In this document: positions 1 to 8,597 of the stretch, piece after piece
Position numbering within the stretch: position 1 is the stretch's first letter
Layout of the letters: each line of letters starts with the position of its first letter
Assembly (NCBI GenBank): GCA_963787645.1
Contig: CAWBDS010000002.1
Location: forward strand, 744,001-808,000
DNA from: Palsa-504 sp963787645
GTDB lineage: Bacteria; Actinomycetota; Actinomycetes; Streptosporangiales; Streptosporangiaceae
Direction of reading: 5' to 3'
Length of the DNA stretch: 64,000 bases
The notes under the pieces: model-generated
What the model saw: the letters and a program-made list of their open reading frames with translations, nothing else
What the model was told of the DNA's origin: nothing
Database searches by the model: none
Position numbers and translations under genes: made by a program

Positions 1-489
1 GAGGGCTACGCCCCCGGTGGTGTCGCCGTGCTGGTGGAGTGCCTGACCGACAACCGGAACCGGGCCGCCTCCGACGTGCGCACCGCGTTCAGCCGCAACG
101 GCGGCTCGCTGGCCGACCCGGGCTCGGTGTCCTACCTGTTCCACCGCAAGGGCATCATCGTGGTGGAGAAGAAGGGCGTCACCGAGGACGACGTGCTCGG
201 CGCGGTCCTTGAGTCGGGTGCCGAGGAGGTCAACGACCTCGGGGATACCTTCGAGGTCGTGTCCGAGCCCACCGACCTGATTACGGCGCGCAAGGCGCTG
301 CAGGAGGCCGGCATCGACTATGACTCCGCGGACGTGGCCTTCTTGCCCAGCGTCGAGATCGACCTGGACGAGGACCAGGCCAAGCGGGTGTTCCGCCTGA
401 TCGAGGCGCTCGAGGACTCCGACGACGTGCAGGACGTGTACGCCAACTACTCGGTCTCCGACGAGATCATGGAGAAGCTCGAAGGCTGA
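1..489 (+). CDS. YebC/PmpR family transcriptional regulator (3' part)
   Basis: The reading frame is open from the first base of the window, so this is the C-terminal 162 residues of a protein usually near 250. The opening residues EGYAPGGVAVLVECLTDNRN match the strongly conserved central motif of the YebC/PmpR family. The acidic C-terminal part (VEIDLDEDQAKRVFRLIEAL, then DVYANY) is also typical. Family members are cytoplasmic DNA-binding regulators or translation factors. yebC lies just upstream of ruvC in most actinobacteria, as here. The N-terminal third is outside the window. Confidence 0.95.
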   Translation, partial: EGYAPGGVAVLVECLTDNRNRAASDVRTAFSRNGGSLADPGSVSYLFHRKGIIVVEKKGVTEDDVLGAVLESGAEEVNDLGDTFEVVSEPTDLITARKALQEAGIDYDSADVAFLPSVEIDLDEDQAKRVFRLIEALEDSDDVQDVYANYSVSDEIMEKLEG

Positions 490-532
490 CGCCGGTTGGT
501 CGCGGGCTCGTCCGGCTCCTGCCGTACGGTGG

Positions 533-1765
533 GTGGTCGTGGCCGATCAACCCGATGCGACCTCCGTCGTGATCCGTCTGCTCAGTCCCGACGACGACCT
601 GGACGCGCACCTCGACCTGGCCGAGCGGTCCTTTGGCCCGCTCGACCCAGCCGGGCGTGACCTGCGCCGGCGGCTGATCGCGGGCCCGATCGCCGCGGGC
701 CGGTCGCTGGGCGCCTTTGACGGCGGCCGTCCGGCCGCCGCGGCCATGTTCCACGACATGCGGCAGTGGTGGTGCGGCCGGTCCGTGCCGATGGCCGGCG
801 TGGCTGTCGTCATGGTCGCGCCCGAGGACCGGGGCCGCGGCATCGCCCGGCGGCTGATGGCCGCCGTGCTCGACGAGGTGGCCGCGCGCGGTTACCCGCT
901 CTCGACGCTGTACCCGGCCACGATGCCGCTGTACCGGTCGCTGGGCTGGGAACCGGCCGGCGCGCGGTACACCGCCGTGATCCCGGCCCGGTCCCTGCGC
1001 GACCTGGTGCCGCCGGATCCCGTGTTCCCGGACGCCGCGCCCGGGAGCACCCGCCTGCGTCGGGCCGACCCCGCCGACGTCGAGGCGGTGATCGCGGTCA
1101 TCGGCCGGGTGCACCAGGCGGCCCGCGACTGCGGCCCGATCACCCGGGACGCGGCGTCGGCGGGCTCCTGGCTGGCCGACCCGGACCTGTACGCCTACCT
1201 GTGCGACGACGGTTTCCTCGCGTACCGGTGGCACAACGGAAACCACGATGGCCTGCTCGTGGAGCGTGCCGAGGCGATCTCCGCACCGGCCCAGCGCGCT
1301 ATCTGGGCCCACCTCGGCTCGTACGCCTCCATCGCCGACCAGGTGTACGCGCGGGTGGGCCCAGCCGACGTGTTCTGGCGGCTGACCCGCGAGCGCGACG
1401 CCCAGGTGCACCGCCGAGCGCTGTGGATGCTCCGGGTGGTCGACGCCCAGGCCGCCATCGCTGCCCGTGGCTTCCCGGCTGCCGTGTCGCTCACCGTGCC
1501 GCTGGTCATCGCCGACCAGGCCCGGCCGGCCAACTCCGGACCACGGCAGCTCCGCGTCGCCGAGGGCCAAGGCGCGCTGGAGCCAATGAAAATAAGCGCG
1601 GGCACACCTCTTACCCTGGGGGCTCGCGGCCTGGCCGTGCTGTACGCCGGGACACCGGTCATCGTGCTGCGCCAGGCGGGCCTGGCCAGCGGCGGCTCGC
1701 CCGAGGACGATGCGGCCCTGGACGCCGCGTTCGGCGCCGCCGCCTACATGCTGGACGGCTTCTGA
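533..1765 (+). CDS. Eis-like GNAT N-acetyltransferase
   Basis: A 410-residue protein with an N-terminal GNAT fold. The acetyl-CoA loop is visible at residues 95-110 (VAPEDRGRGIARRLM). A second GNAT-like half and a C-terminal sterol-carrier-like domain follow, ending in DGF; a C-terminal Phe carboxylate is characteristic of the Eis family. Length is as expected (about 400). Eis enzymes acetylate amines such as aminoglycosides or lysine side chains; the substrate here is unknown. The GTG start is 43 bases after yebC. It stands between yebC and ruvC on the same strand and may be cotranscribed. Confidence 0.85.
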   Translation: MVVADQPDATSVVIRLLSPDDDLDAHLDLAERSFGPLDPAGRDLRRRLIAGPIAAGRSLGAFDGGRPAAAAMFHDMRQWWCGRSVPMAGVAVVMVAPEDRGRGIARRLMAAVLDEVAARGYPLSTLYPATMPLYRSLGWEPAGARYTAVIPARSLRDLVPPDPVFPDAAPGSTRLRRADPADVEAVIAVIGRVHQAARDCGPITRDAASAGSWLADPDLYAYLCDDGFLAYRWHNGNHDGLLVERAEAISAPAQRAIWAHLGSYASIADQVYARVGPADVFWRLTRERDAQVHRRALWMLRVVDAQAAIAARGFPAAVSLTVPLVIADQARPANSGPRQLRVAEGQGALEPMKISAGTPLTLGARGLAVLYAGTPVIVLRQAGLASGGSPEDDAALDAAFGAAAYMLDGF

Positions 1766-1875
1766 CCGCCAATTCACGCAACACGCCGCCTGGATGCACG
1801 ACCGGGGCACCGCGGGCAGGTAGGTTCGTGGGCGAACAGATGTTCGTGGACCTGGCATGCCGGATGGAGCACCTC

Positions 1876-2427
1876 GTGGGCCTGACCTATGCGCGGCACC
1901 CGATCCGGGTGCTCGGCGTCGACCCCGGGCTGACCAGGTGCGGCGTGGGCGTGGTGGACGGGGCGCCGGGCCGGGCGCTGAGCCTGGTCCGCGTCGGGGT
2001 CATCAAGACCTCGGCCACCGACCACATCGCGGCCCGGCTGCTGGCCATCGAGACCGAGCTCGAGCAGTGGCTGGACGCCTGCCAGCCCGACGCGGTGGCC
2101 GTCGAGCGGGTCTTCAGCCAGCAGAACGTGCGCACGGTGATGGGCACGGCTCAAGCAGGCGCGGTCGCGATCGTGTGCGCCGCCCGCCGCGGGCTGCCGG
2201 TCGCCACCCACACCCCCAGCGAGGTCAAGGCCGCCGTGACCGGCAACGGGCGGGCCGATAAGAACCAGGTGACAGCGATGGTCACCAGGCTGTTGCGGGC
2301 CTCGGACCCGCCCCGGCCCGCGGACGCGGCCGACGCGCTCGCGCTGGCCATCTGTCACATCTGGCGTGGCGCGGCGCCGATGAGCACCGGTGTGCCGCTC
2401 ACGGTCGGCCTGAGGAGGTACACGTGA
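1876..2427 (+). CDS. ruvC: Crossover junction endodeoxyribonuclease RuvC
   Basis: RuvC cuts Holliday junctions symmetrically, working with RuvAB. The catalytic acidic residues are recognisable: the first Asp in RVLGVDPGLT, Glu in AVERVFSQQN, and the paired Asp in ADAADALALAICH. The GTG at 1876 is chosen because GGAG lies six bases upstream and gives a 183-residue protein of normal family length; ATG at 1864 or further upstream is possible. The stop overlaps the ruvA start by four bases (GTGA), so the genes are translationally coupled. Confidence 0.93.
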   Translation: MGLTYARHPIRVLGVDPGLTRCGVGVVDGAPGRALSLVRVGVIKTSATDHIAARLLAIETELEQWLDACQPDAVAVERVFSQQNVRTVMGTAQAGAVAIVCAARRGLPVATHTPSEVKAAVTGNGRADKNQVTAMVTRLLRASDPPRPADAADALALAICHIWRGAAPMSTGVPLTVGLRRYT

Positions 2428-3050
2428 TCGCTCATGTCCGCGGCACGGTCGCCGCGGTGGCACCCGACGGTGCCGTCATCGAGGTCGGCGGGGTCGGGAT
2501 GCGCGTGCAGTGCACGCCGGGCACCCTGGCCGCGCTGCGGCTGGGCGAACCAGCTCAGGTGGCCACCTCTCTGGTGGTCAGGGAAGATTCGCTGACCCTG
2601 TTCGGCTTCGGCTCCGATGACGAACGAAACGTCTTCGAACTCCTGCAGACGGCCAGCGGCGTCGGACCCCGGCTGGCGCTGGCCATGCTGGCCGTGCACT
2701 CACCCGACGCGCTGCGCCGGGCCGTCGCGACCGAGGATCTCGGCGCGCTGACCATGGTCCCAGGCATTGGCAAGAAGGGGGCAGAGCGGATCGCGCTCGA
2801 GCTGCGGGACCGGCTCGGGCCGCCCGGTGAAAGCGCCGCCGCCGGCCTGTCCGGCGCCCGGCCGCAGCGGGTTCCGGCCTGGCGGGAGCAGGTGCAGTCC
2901 GGCCTGGTCAACCTGGGCTGGGCGGTTCGCGACGCCGACCAGGCAATCGCGGCCCTGGAGGAAGACGGCACCATCGCCGTCGCCAACGGCGAGCCCGTGA
3001 ACGTCGCCGTGGTGCTGCGGGCCGCCCTGCGCAAGCTCAGCAAGCAATGA
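2424..3050 (+). CDS. ruvA: Holliday junction branch migration protein RuvA
   Basis: RuvA binds four-way junctions as a tetramer and loads the RuvB motor. The N-terminal OB domain starts MIAHVRGTV. Two helix-hairpin-helix motifs are visible near residues 75-95 (SGVGPRLALAML) and 110-130 (PGIGKKGAERIALELRDR). A flexible linker leads to the C-terminal RuvB-contacting domain. At 208 residues it is family-sized. The GTG start has an AGGAGG ribosome site at 2413-2418 and overlaps ruvC. Its stop overlaps the ruvB start (ATGA). Confidence 0.95.
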   Translation: MIAHVRGTVAAVAPDGAVIEVGGVGMRVQCTPGTLAALRLGEPAQVATSLVVREDSLTLFGFGSDDERNVFELLQTASGVGPRLALAMLAVHSPDALRRAVATEDLGALTMVPGIGKKGAERIALELRDRLGPPGESAAAGLSGARPQRVPAWREQVQSGLVNLGWAVRDADQAIAALEEDGTIAVANGEPVNVAVVLRAALRKLSKQ

Positions 3051-4153
3051 CCGAGGACCGGGACTCCCTGGCCAAGGCCGAGGACGCCGAGCTCGCCGCG
3101 CGCCGTCGGCGGGTGGACCGCGAGCCGCAGGACGCGATGGTATCCCCGCTTGCCGAAGCGGACGAGCGGGACATCGAGAGCGCGCTGCGGCCCAAGCGGC
3201 TCGCCGAGTTCACCGGGCAGGCCCGCGTGCGCGAGCAGCTGTCGCTGATCCTGCAAAGCGCTCTGCGCCGCGGCCGGCCGCCGGACCACATCCTGCTGGC
3301 CGGTCCGCCGGGCCTGGGCAAGACCACGATCGCGATGATCGTCGCCGCTGAGCTCGGCGCGTCGTGGCGCCTCACCAGCGGCCCGGCCATCGAGCGCTCC
3401 GGTGACCTGGCTGCCATCTTGTCCACCCTCAGCGAGGGCGAGGTGATCTTCATCGACGAGATCCACCGCCTGGCCAGGCCCGCCGAGGAAATGCTCTACC
3501 TGGCCATGGAGGACTTCCGGGTCGACGTGGTGATCGGCAAGGGACCCGGAGCGACCGCGATCCCGCTCGAGATCGCGCCGTTCACCTTGGTCGGGGCGAC
3601 CACGCGGGCCGGGTTGCTGCCTGCCCCGCTGCGGGACCGGTTCGGGTTCACCGCGCACCTGGACTTCTACGCTCCCGACGAGCTCGAGCACATCATCCGC
3701 AGGTCCGCCGGGCTGCTCGGGGTGACGCTCACCGACGAGGGGGCGGCCGAGCTGTCTACCCGGTCACGGGGCACGCCGCGGATCGCCAACCGGCTGCTCC
3801 GCCGGGTCCGCGACTACGCCGAGGTCCGGGCCGACGGCGTGGTGACCAGGGACATCGCCCGCACCGCCCTGGAAATTTACGAGGTGGACTCGCACGGCCT
3901 GGACCGGCTCGACCGCGGCGTGCTGGAGGCGGTGGTCCGCCGGTTCGGCGGCGGACCGGTGGGCCTGTCCACGCTCGCGGTGGCGCTGGGCGAAGAGGCC
4001 GAAACGGTCGAGGTGGTGGCGGAACCGTTCCTGGTCCGCTGCGGGCTGCTGGCGCGGACCCCGCGGGGCCGGGTGGCCACCGCGGCCGGCTGGGTCCATC
4101 TCGGCCTCACGCCCCCGCCCTCGCTGGCCGAATTGCCAACCCTGTTTGATTAG
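3047..4153 (+). CDS. ruvB: Holliday junction branch migration helicase RuvB
   Basis: An AAA+ ATPase that drives branch migration as hexameric rings on RuvA-bound junctions. Walker A is GPPGLGKTT at residues 86-94 and Walker B is IFIDEIHRL. Sensor 1 is VGATTRAGLL and the arginine-finger segment is PLRDRFG. A C-terminal winged helix (residues about 280-350) ends the 368-residue protein. It starts by ATGA overlap with ruvA, so ruvC-ruvA-ruvB form a tight operon. The last codons lie in a 15-base direct duplication that spans the stop. Confidence 0.96.
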   Translation: MTEDRDSLAKAEDAELAARRRRVDREPQDAMVSPLAEADERDIESALRPKRLAEFTGQARVREQLSLILQSALRRGRPPDHILLAGPPGLGKTTIAMIVAAELGASWRLTSGPAIERSGDLAAILSTLSEGEVIFIDEIHRLARPAEEMLYLAMEDFRVDVVIGKGPGATAIPLEIAPFTLVGATTRAGLLPAPLRDRFGFTAHLDFYAPDELEHIIRRSAGLLGVTLTDEGAAELSTRSRGTPRIANRLLRRVRDYAEVRADGVVTRDIARTALEIYEVDSHGLDRLDRGVLEAVVRRFGGGPVGLSTLAVALGEEAETVEVVAEPFLVRCGLLARTPRGRVATAAGWVHLGLTPPPSLAELPTLFD

Positions 4154-4174
4154 TCCTGGTTTGATTAGTCCTGG
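4145..4174 (+). repeat. 15-bp perfect tandem duplication across the ruvB stop
   Basis: The unit TTTGATTAGTCCTGG occurs twice head to tail (4145-4159 and 4160-4174). The first copy holds the last sense codons and the TAG stop of ruvB; the second lies just downstream. RuvB is unaffected because the first stop is used. It looks like a recent replication-slippage duplication. Confidence 0.85.
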
Positions 4175-4320
4175 TCGGCAAGATCGCGCCGAGGTCACGA
4201 TCGCCGCCAAAACCTCGTAGCCTGTTGGTGCGCGGTCAAAGCGCGGCTAAACTTCGGCAGTTGGTCGTTGGCGTTTACCGCGACCACGCATGCAGAATCA
4301 ACTGGAAGGATGCCCCGGTC

Positions 4321-4812
4321 ATGGGGAGTTTCTCAACGGTCGTCGCGGCGACCTCGACCAAGTTGTCAAGCAGCTCTTATACGTTCCTGCTCTTGATCGT
4401 GCTGGTCTTTGTCGGCTTTTACTTCCTGATGATCCGGCCGCAGCGGCGTCGTCAGCAGATGGCCCAGCAGCAGCAGCGCACCCTCAGCCCTGGGTCGCGG
4501 GTCCGGACCACGGCCGGCATGTATGCCACCGTCTCCGCGGTGGATGGCGACGACGTCATCCTCGAGGTCGCGCCCGGTATCGACGTCCGTTACATGCGGC
4601 GCGCCGTCATGGAAGTCATCTCCTCCGGTGATGAGCCCGAGGAGGACGAGACCGTCGAGGACGCGCACGACGAGGACTACGTTGAGGACGACGTGCCCGA
4701 GGACACCCACGAGCCCGAGGTTTCCGACGGCCACGACAGCAGCGCGGCCGACGGCCTGGCTGCTTCGCACGACAGCGACCTGACCAAGTCCGACAAGGAC
4801 AACGTCTTCTGA
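4321..4812 (+). CDS. yajC: Preprotein translocase subunit YajC
   Basis: A small membrane partner of the SecDF complex. One transmembrane helix (residues about 18-38, FLLLIVLVFVGFYFLMI) is followed directly by the family hallmark IRPQRRRQQ. A cytoplasmic domain (GSRVRTTAGMYATVSAVDGD) comes next, then a long acidic tail rich in Glu and Asp, which is longer than in most homologues. The ATG at 4321 is preferred because it places the helix at the N terminus; upstream in-frame starts would add a soluble leader. yajC-secD-secF is the standard order. Confidence 0.92.
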   Translation: MGSFSTVVAATSTKLSSSSYTFLLLIVLVFVGFYFLMIRPQRRRQQMAQQQQRTLSPGSRVRTTAGMYATVSAVDGDDVILEVAPGIDVRYMRRAVMEVISSGDEPEEDETVEDAHDEDYVEDDVPEDTHEPEVSDGHDSSAADGLAASHDSDLTKSDKDNVF

Positions 4813-4870
4813 CCCGCCGGCTGGCATCAGGGTCTTACGGGGAACGACCGATCTAGGGACAGGCGGAGAA

Positions 4871-6784
4871 GTGGCAGGCCCTACGAAGACCGTCCCGCAT
4901 CCGGGACGGGCGCTTGCGGCGCTCATCGCGCTTATCGTGATCATGCTGCTGGCGCTGGCCGGCGGGGACCTGTTCAGCCCGGGCAACTGGCACAAGGACT
5001 TCCGGGTCGGCCTCGGGCTCGACCTGTCCAGTGGCACTGTGCTGAGCATGAAGGCCACCACGCTGAACGGCGGCGTACCGTCCAGCAACGACCTGAACGA
5101 GGCCAAGACGATCATCTTGTCCCGGGTGAACGCCTCAGGTAACACCGGCGCCGAGGTCCAGAGCCAGGGCAACGACATCCTGAACGTGTCGGTCCCGGGC
5201 AAGACCAGCCAGGAGACCGAGCAGCTGGTCAGCGAGACGGCCCTGCTGAACTTCCGGCAGACGCTGCTCTATCTGCCCTCCAGCGCGACCAGCACCCCGT
5301 CGCCGTCCGCCACGCCCAGCGCGTCAGCCAGCGCCAGCCCGTCGGCCAGCGCGAGTTCCACCGCCAAGGCCACCCCGTCGGCCTCGGCCAGCGCCACCAG
5401 CACGGCCAGTACCTCCGCCAAGATCGTCCCGGCCGCCAGCTCCAGCGCTACCCCCAAGGCCAGCAGTTCGGCCACGGCCACGGCCACGGCCCCGGCCACC
5501 GCGTCGGCGTCGGCGTCGGCCAGTCCTAGCCCGAGCGCCAGCGCGTCCAGCAGTTCCTCCGAGGCCCTGGGTGACGCCAGCCTGGTCAACAAGCAGACCC
5601 TCGCCCTGTTCAACAAGGTGACCTGCAAGCCGAACGACACCACGCAGTGGAAGAAGGAGGCTGGGTACACCACCCCGGAGGACTACGACAACCCGAACGT
5701 GCAGGTTGTCGCGTGTGACAACACCGGCGGCAAGTACGCCCTGGACGTGGCCAAGGTGCAGGGTCAGCAGATCGCCACCGCCACCGCCGAGCTGTCCACC
5801 ACCAGCAACCAGTGGGAAGTCCTGCTGAACCTCAAGAGCGGGGCGGTGGGGGCCTGGTCCAACCTGACCTCGACCCAGTACTCCAAGTACTACGTGCCCA
5901 GCGGCGACAACCCCGACTCGCCCGACTACTGGCTGGCCACCATCGCCGTCGTCCTGGACGGGAACGTCGTGACCGCGCCGGTGACCACCCAGGCCATCCC
6001 CAACGGCGAGGCCCAGATCACCGGCAGCTTCACCCAGGCCGAGGCCACGCAGCTGCAGAACGTGCTCCAGTACGGGTCGCTGCCGCTGAACTTCCAGATT
6101 CTCACCGCGGACACGGTGTCGGCCCAGCTCGGCCGGGCTCAGCTGGACGGCGGCCTGATCGCGGCCGCGATCGGCCTGGGCCTGGTCGTGATCTACTCGT
6201 TCCTGTACTACCGAGGGCTGGGCCTGGTGTCGGTGTTCAGCCTGGTGATCGCGGGCACGCTGGCCCTGCTGACGGTCATGCTGCTCACCAAGTACCAGAA
6301 CTTCGCCCTGGAGCTGTCCGGGATCGCGGGCCTGATCGTGGCCATCGGCATCACCGCCGACTCGTTCGTCGTGTTCTTCGAGCGATTGCGGGACGAAGTC
6401 CGCGAAGGCAAGGCGCTGCGCCCCGCGGTGGAAGCAGGCTGGAAACGTGCCCGGCGCACGATCCTGGTCTCGGACACCGTGTCGTTCATCGCCGCGATCT
6501 TGCTCTATTACTTCTCCATCGGCGAGGTCAAGGGCTTCGCGTACACCCTCGGCCTGACCACCGTGATCGACATCGTGGTCGTGTTCCTGTTCACCAAGCC
6601 GATGGTGACCATCCTGGCCCGGACCAAGTTCTTCGGCGACGGTCGTCCGATGTCCGGGCTCGATCCAGCTCGGCTCGGTGCCCGTACCCCATGGCGATCC
6701 TCGGTCCGCCGTAACCAAGTCAGCAGGCGCAGGCCGGACGCCGCGCAGCGGACCAACGTGTCCCGCAACACCGGGGAGGCATGA
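4871..6784 (+). CDS. secD: Protein translocase subunit SecD
   Basis: SecD uses the proton gradient to complete protein export through SecYEG. Visible features are the first membrane helix (residues 14-32), the GLGLDLSSGT motif, the periplasmic P1 domain, and a C-terminal membrane block (about 420-590) with IGITADSFVVFFERLRDE, a SecD signature. An insertion of nearly 100 residues made almost only of Ser, Ala, Thr and Pro interrupts the periplasmic domain at about 136-233. The protein has 637 residues, a GTG start, and overlaps secF by ATGA. Confidence 0.95.
   Translation: MAGPTKTVPHPGRALAALIALIVIMLLALAGGDLFSPGNWHKDFRVGLGLDLSSGTVLSMKATTLNGGVPSSNDLNEAKTIILSRVNASGNTGAEVQSQGNDILNVSVPGKTSQETEQLVSETALLNFRQTLLYLPSSATSTPSPSATPSASASASPSASASSTAKATPSASASATSTASTSAKIVPAASSSATPKASSSATATATAPATASASASASPSPSASASSSSSEALGDASLVNKQTLALFNKVTCKPNDTTQWKKEAGYTTPEDYDNPNVQVVACDNTGGKYALDVAKVQGQQIATATAELSTTSNQWEVLLNLKSGAVGAWSNLTSTQYSKYYVPSGDNPDSPDYWLATIAVVLDGNVVTAPVTTQAIPNGEAQITGSFTQAEATQLQNVLQYGSLPLNFQILTADTVSAQLGRAQLDGGLIAAAIGLGLVVIYSFLYYRGLGLVSVFSLVIAGTLALLTVMLLTKYQNFALELSGIAGLIVAIGITADSFVVFFERLRDEVREGKALRPAVEAGWKRARRTILVSDTVSFIAAILLYYFSIGEVKGFAYTLGLTTVIDIVVVFLFTKPMVTILARTKFFGDGRPMSGLDPARLGARTPWRSSVRRNQVSRRRPDAAQRTNVSRNTGEA
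5280..5575 (+). repeat. Low-complexity Ser/Ala/Thr/Pro-coding tract in secD
   Basis: Degenerate short repeats of GCC/AGC/GCG/TCG codons (units like gccagcgcc and tcggcgtcg) encode alternating Ser-Ala and Ser-Pro stretches. The tract stays in frame and both flanks are conserved SecD sequence, so it is an insertion in the periplasmic loop rather than a broken gene. Such tracts can change length by slippage. Confidence 0.9.
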
Positions 6785-8031
6785 TGTCGCGGATCGGCCA
6801 GCTCGGCAGCCGGCTCTACCGTGGCGAGGTCTCCTACGACTTCGTCGGCCGCAAGCGCAGGTGGTACTCGATCTCCGGGGCCATCCTGCTGATCAGCGTG
6901 CTGGCCCTGTTCATCCACGGCCTGGACTTCAGCGTGGACTTCAAGGGCGGTGCGGTGTTCCAGTTCTCCGCGCCGTCGGCCACCCAGACCCAGGTCGCCG
7001 ACGCGGTCAGCAGCACGGGCGTCAACGGGGCGGTCGTGCAGCAGCTGACCGGCAGCCTGGGCAACAAGTCGTGGCAGGTCCAGACCGACACGCTGAACAG
7101 CCAGGAAACCGGCACCGTCGAGAACGCGCTGACCAGCAAGCTAGGTGCCAAGGACATGAGCACCTCGTTCGTCGGGTCCAGCTGGGGCAGCCAGATCACC
7201 GCCAAAGCTTTGCAGGCCCTGATCGCGTTCATGATCGTGATCGTGCTGTACCTGTCGATTGCCTTTGAGTGGAAGATGGCGGTGGCCGCCTTCGTGGCGC
7301 TGATCCATGACCTGGTCATCGCCACCGGCGTGTACGCGCTGACCGGATTCCAGGTCAGCCCGGCCACCGTCATCGGCCTGCTGACCATCCTCGGGTACTC
7401 GCTCTACGACACCGTGGTCGTGTTCGACAAGGTCCGGGAGAATACGGCCGGCCTGCTCGGCGGAGCCAGGACCACCTACAGCGACGCCGCGAACCTGGCC
7501 CTGAACCAGACGCTGGTCAGGTCGATCAACACCTCGCTGATCGCCCTGCTGCCGGTTGCCGCGATCTTGTTCGTCGGCGGTGGCCTGCTCGGCGCGGGTG
7601 AGCTGAAGGACCTGGCCCTGGTGCTGCTGGTCGGCATGCTGTCCGGCACCTACTCCTCGATCTTCATCGCCACCCCGGTGCTCGCCGACCTCAAGGAACG
7701 GGAGCCGCAGTACCAGGCGCTGGCCAAGCGAGTGAGCGTCCGCGCGTCCGGCGGCCGGCCGGCCAGGCGCGCCGCCGCCAAGGCGGGCAGCCGCGCCACG
7801 GCCAAGGCGGTGCAGGCACCGCTGCCCGAGGACGAGGTGGATGACACCGACACCGACGTCGACTACACCGACGACACCGAGGCGCCGGCCAGCGCGCTGA
7901 CCACCACGCCGTCCCGGGTCCCGGCCGGCCGCGGCACGCCAGGCACGGCGCGTCCCGGCCCGCGGCAGCAACCCCGCCGCACCGGAGGCTCCGCCCGGCA
8001 TCGCCCGGCGGGCAAGAAGAAGCGGCGCTGA
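6781..8031 (+). CDS. secF: Protein translocase subunit SecF
   Basis: Membrane partner of SecD. The N-terminal helix is followed by the conserved DFSVDFKGGAVF segment. A periplasmic domain comes next, then five further helices carrying the SecF signature GYSLYDTVVVFDKVRENT. The last about 75 residues form a basic, Ala/Pro/Arg-rich cytoplasmic tail ending GKKKRR, an extension common in actinobacteria. Two adjacent ATG codons (6781 and 6784) could start it; the first overlaps the secD stop. apt follows after two bases. Confidence 0.95.
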   Translation: MMSRIGQLGSRLYRGEVSYDFVGRKRRWYSISGAILLISVLALFIHGLDFSVDFKGGAVFQFSAPSATQTQVADAVSSTGVNGAVVQQLTGSLGNKSWQVQTDTLNSQETGTVENALTSKLGAKDMSTSFVGSSWGSQITAKALQALIAFMIVIVLYLSIAFEWKMAVAAFVALIHDLVIATGVYALTGFQVSPATVIGLLTILGYSLYDTVVVFDKVRENTAGLLGGARTTYSDAANLALNQTLVRSINTSLIALLPVAAILFVGGGLLGAGELKDLALVLLVGMLSGTYSSIFIATPVLADLKEREPQYQALAKRVSVRASGGRPARRAAAKAGSRATAKAVQAPLPEDEVDDTDTDVDYTDDTEAPASALTTTPSRVPAGRGTPGTARPGPRQQPRRTGGSARHRPAGKKKRR

Positions 8032-8033
8032 GC

Positions 8034-8585
8034 ATGGCCGATCAGGCGGCGGCTCCCGCCGGGGAACGTGAGCTTAGCCGCCTCATCGCCGCCCGGATCC
8101 GCGACGTCCCGGACTACCCGCAGCCCGGTGTGGTGTTCAAGGACATCACTCCGCTGCTGGCCGACGGCGAGGCGTTCCGCGCGGTGATCGCGGTCCTGGC
8201 CGAGACCTACGGGCCGGTCGACAAGGTGGCAGGCATCGAGGCCCGCGGCTTCATCCTGGCCGCCCCGGTAGCGGCCCGGCTCGGCGCGGGATTCATCCCG
8301 ATCAGGAAGAAGGGCAAGCTGCCCGGGGCCACGTTCGCCGAGGACTACCAGCTCGAGTACGGCACGGCCACGATCGAGGTGCTGACCGATGCCTTCGATC
8401 AGGGCGATCGCGTGCTGGTCATCGATGACGTCCTGGCCACCGGCGGCACCGCCCGGGCCACGGCCGACCTGGTGCAGCGTGCGGGAGCCCGGGTAGCGGG
8501 CATTTCCGTGCTGCTGGAGCTTTCCTTCCTGCACGGCCGGGCCAAGCTCGCCGACCTCCCGGTCACGGCGCTGATCAGCGTCTGA
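8034..8585 (+). CDS. apt: Adenine phosphoribosyltransferase
   Basis: Converts adenine and PRPP to AMP in purine salvage. The PRPP-binding signature VLVIDDVLATGGTARATA is intact near residues 122-139. The N-terminal DYPQPGVVFKDITPLL and GIEARGFILAAPVA segments are typical of Apt. At 183 residues it is of family length. It begins two bases after secF and is probably cotranscribed; secDF-apt-rel is a conserved actinobacterial order, although here extra genes separate apt from rel. Confidence 0.95.
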   Translation: MADQAAAPAGERELSRLIAARIRDVPDYPQPGVVFKDITPLLADGEAFRAVIAVLAETYGPVDKVAGIEARGFILAAPVAARLGAGFIPIRKKGKLPGATFAEDYQLEYGTATIEVLTDAFDQGDRVLVIDDVLATGGTARATADLVQRAGARVAGISVLLELSFLHGRAKLADLPVTALISV

Positions 8586-8597
8586 GGGTGCGCGCCT

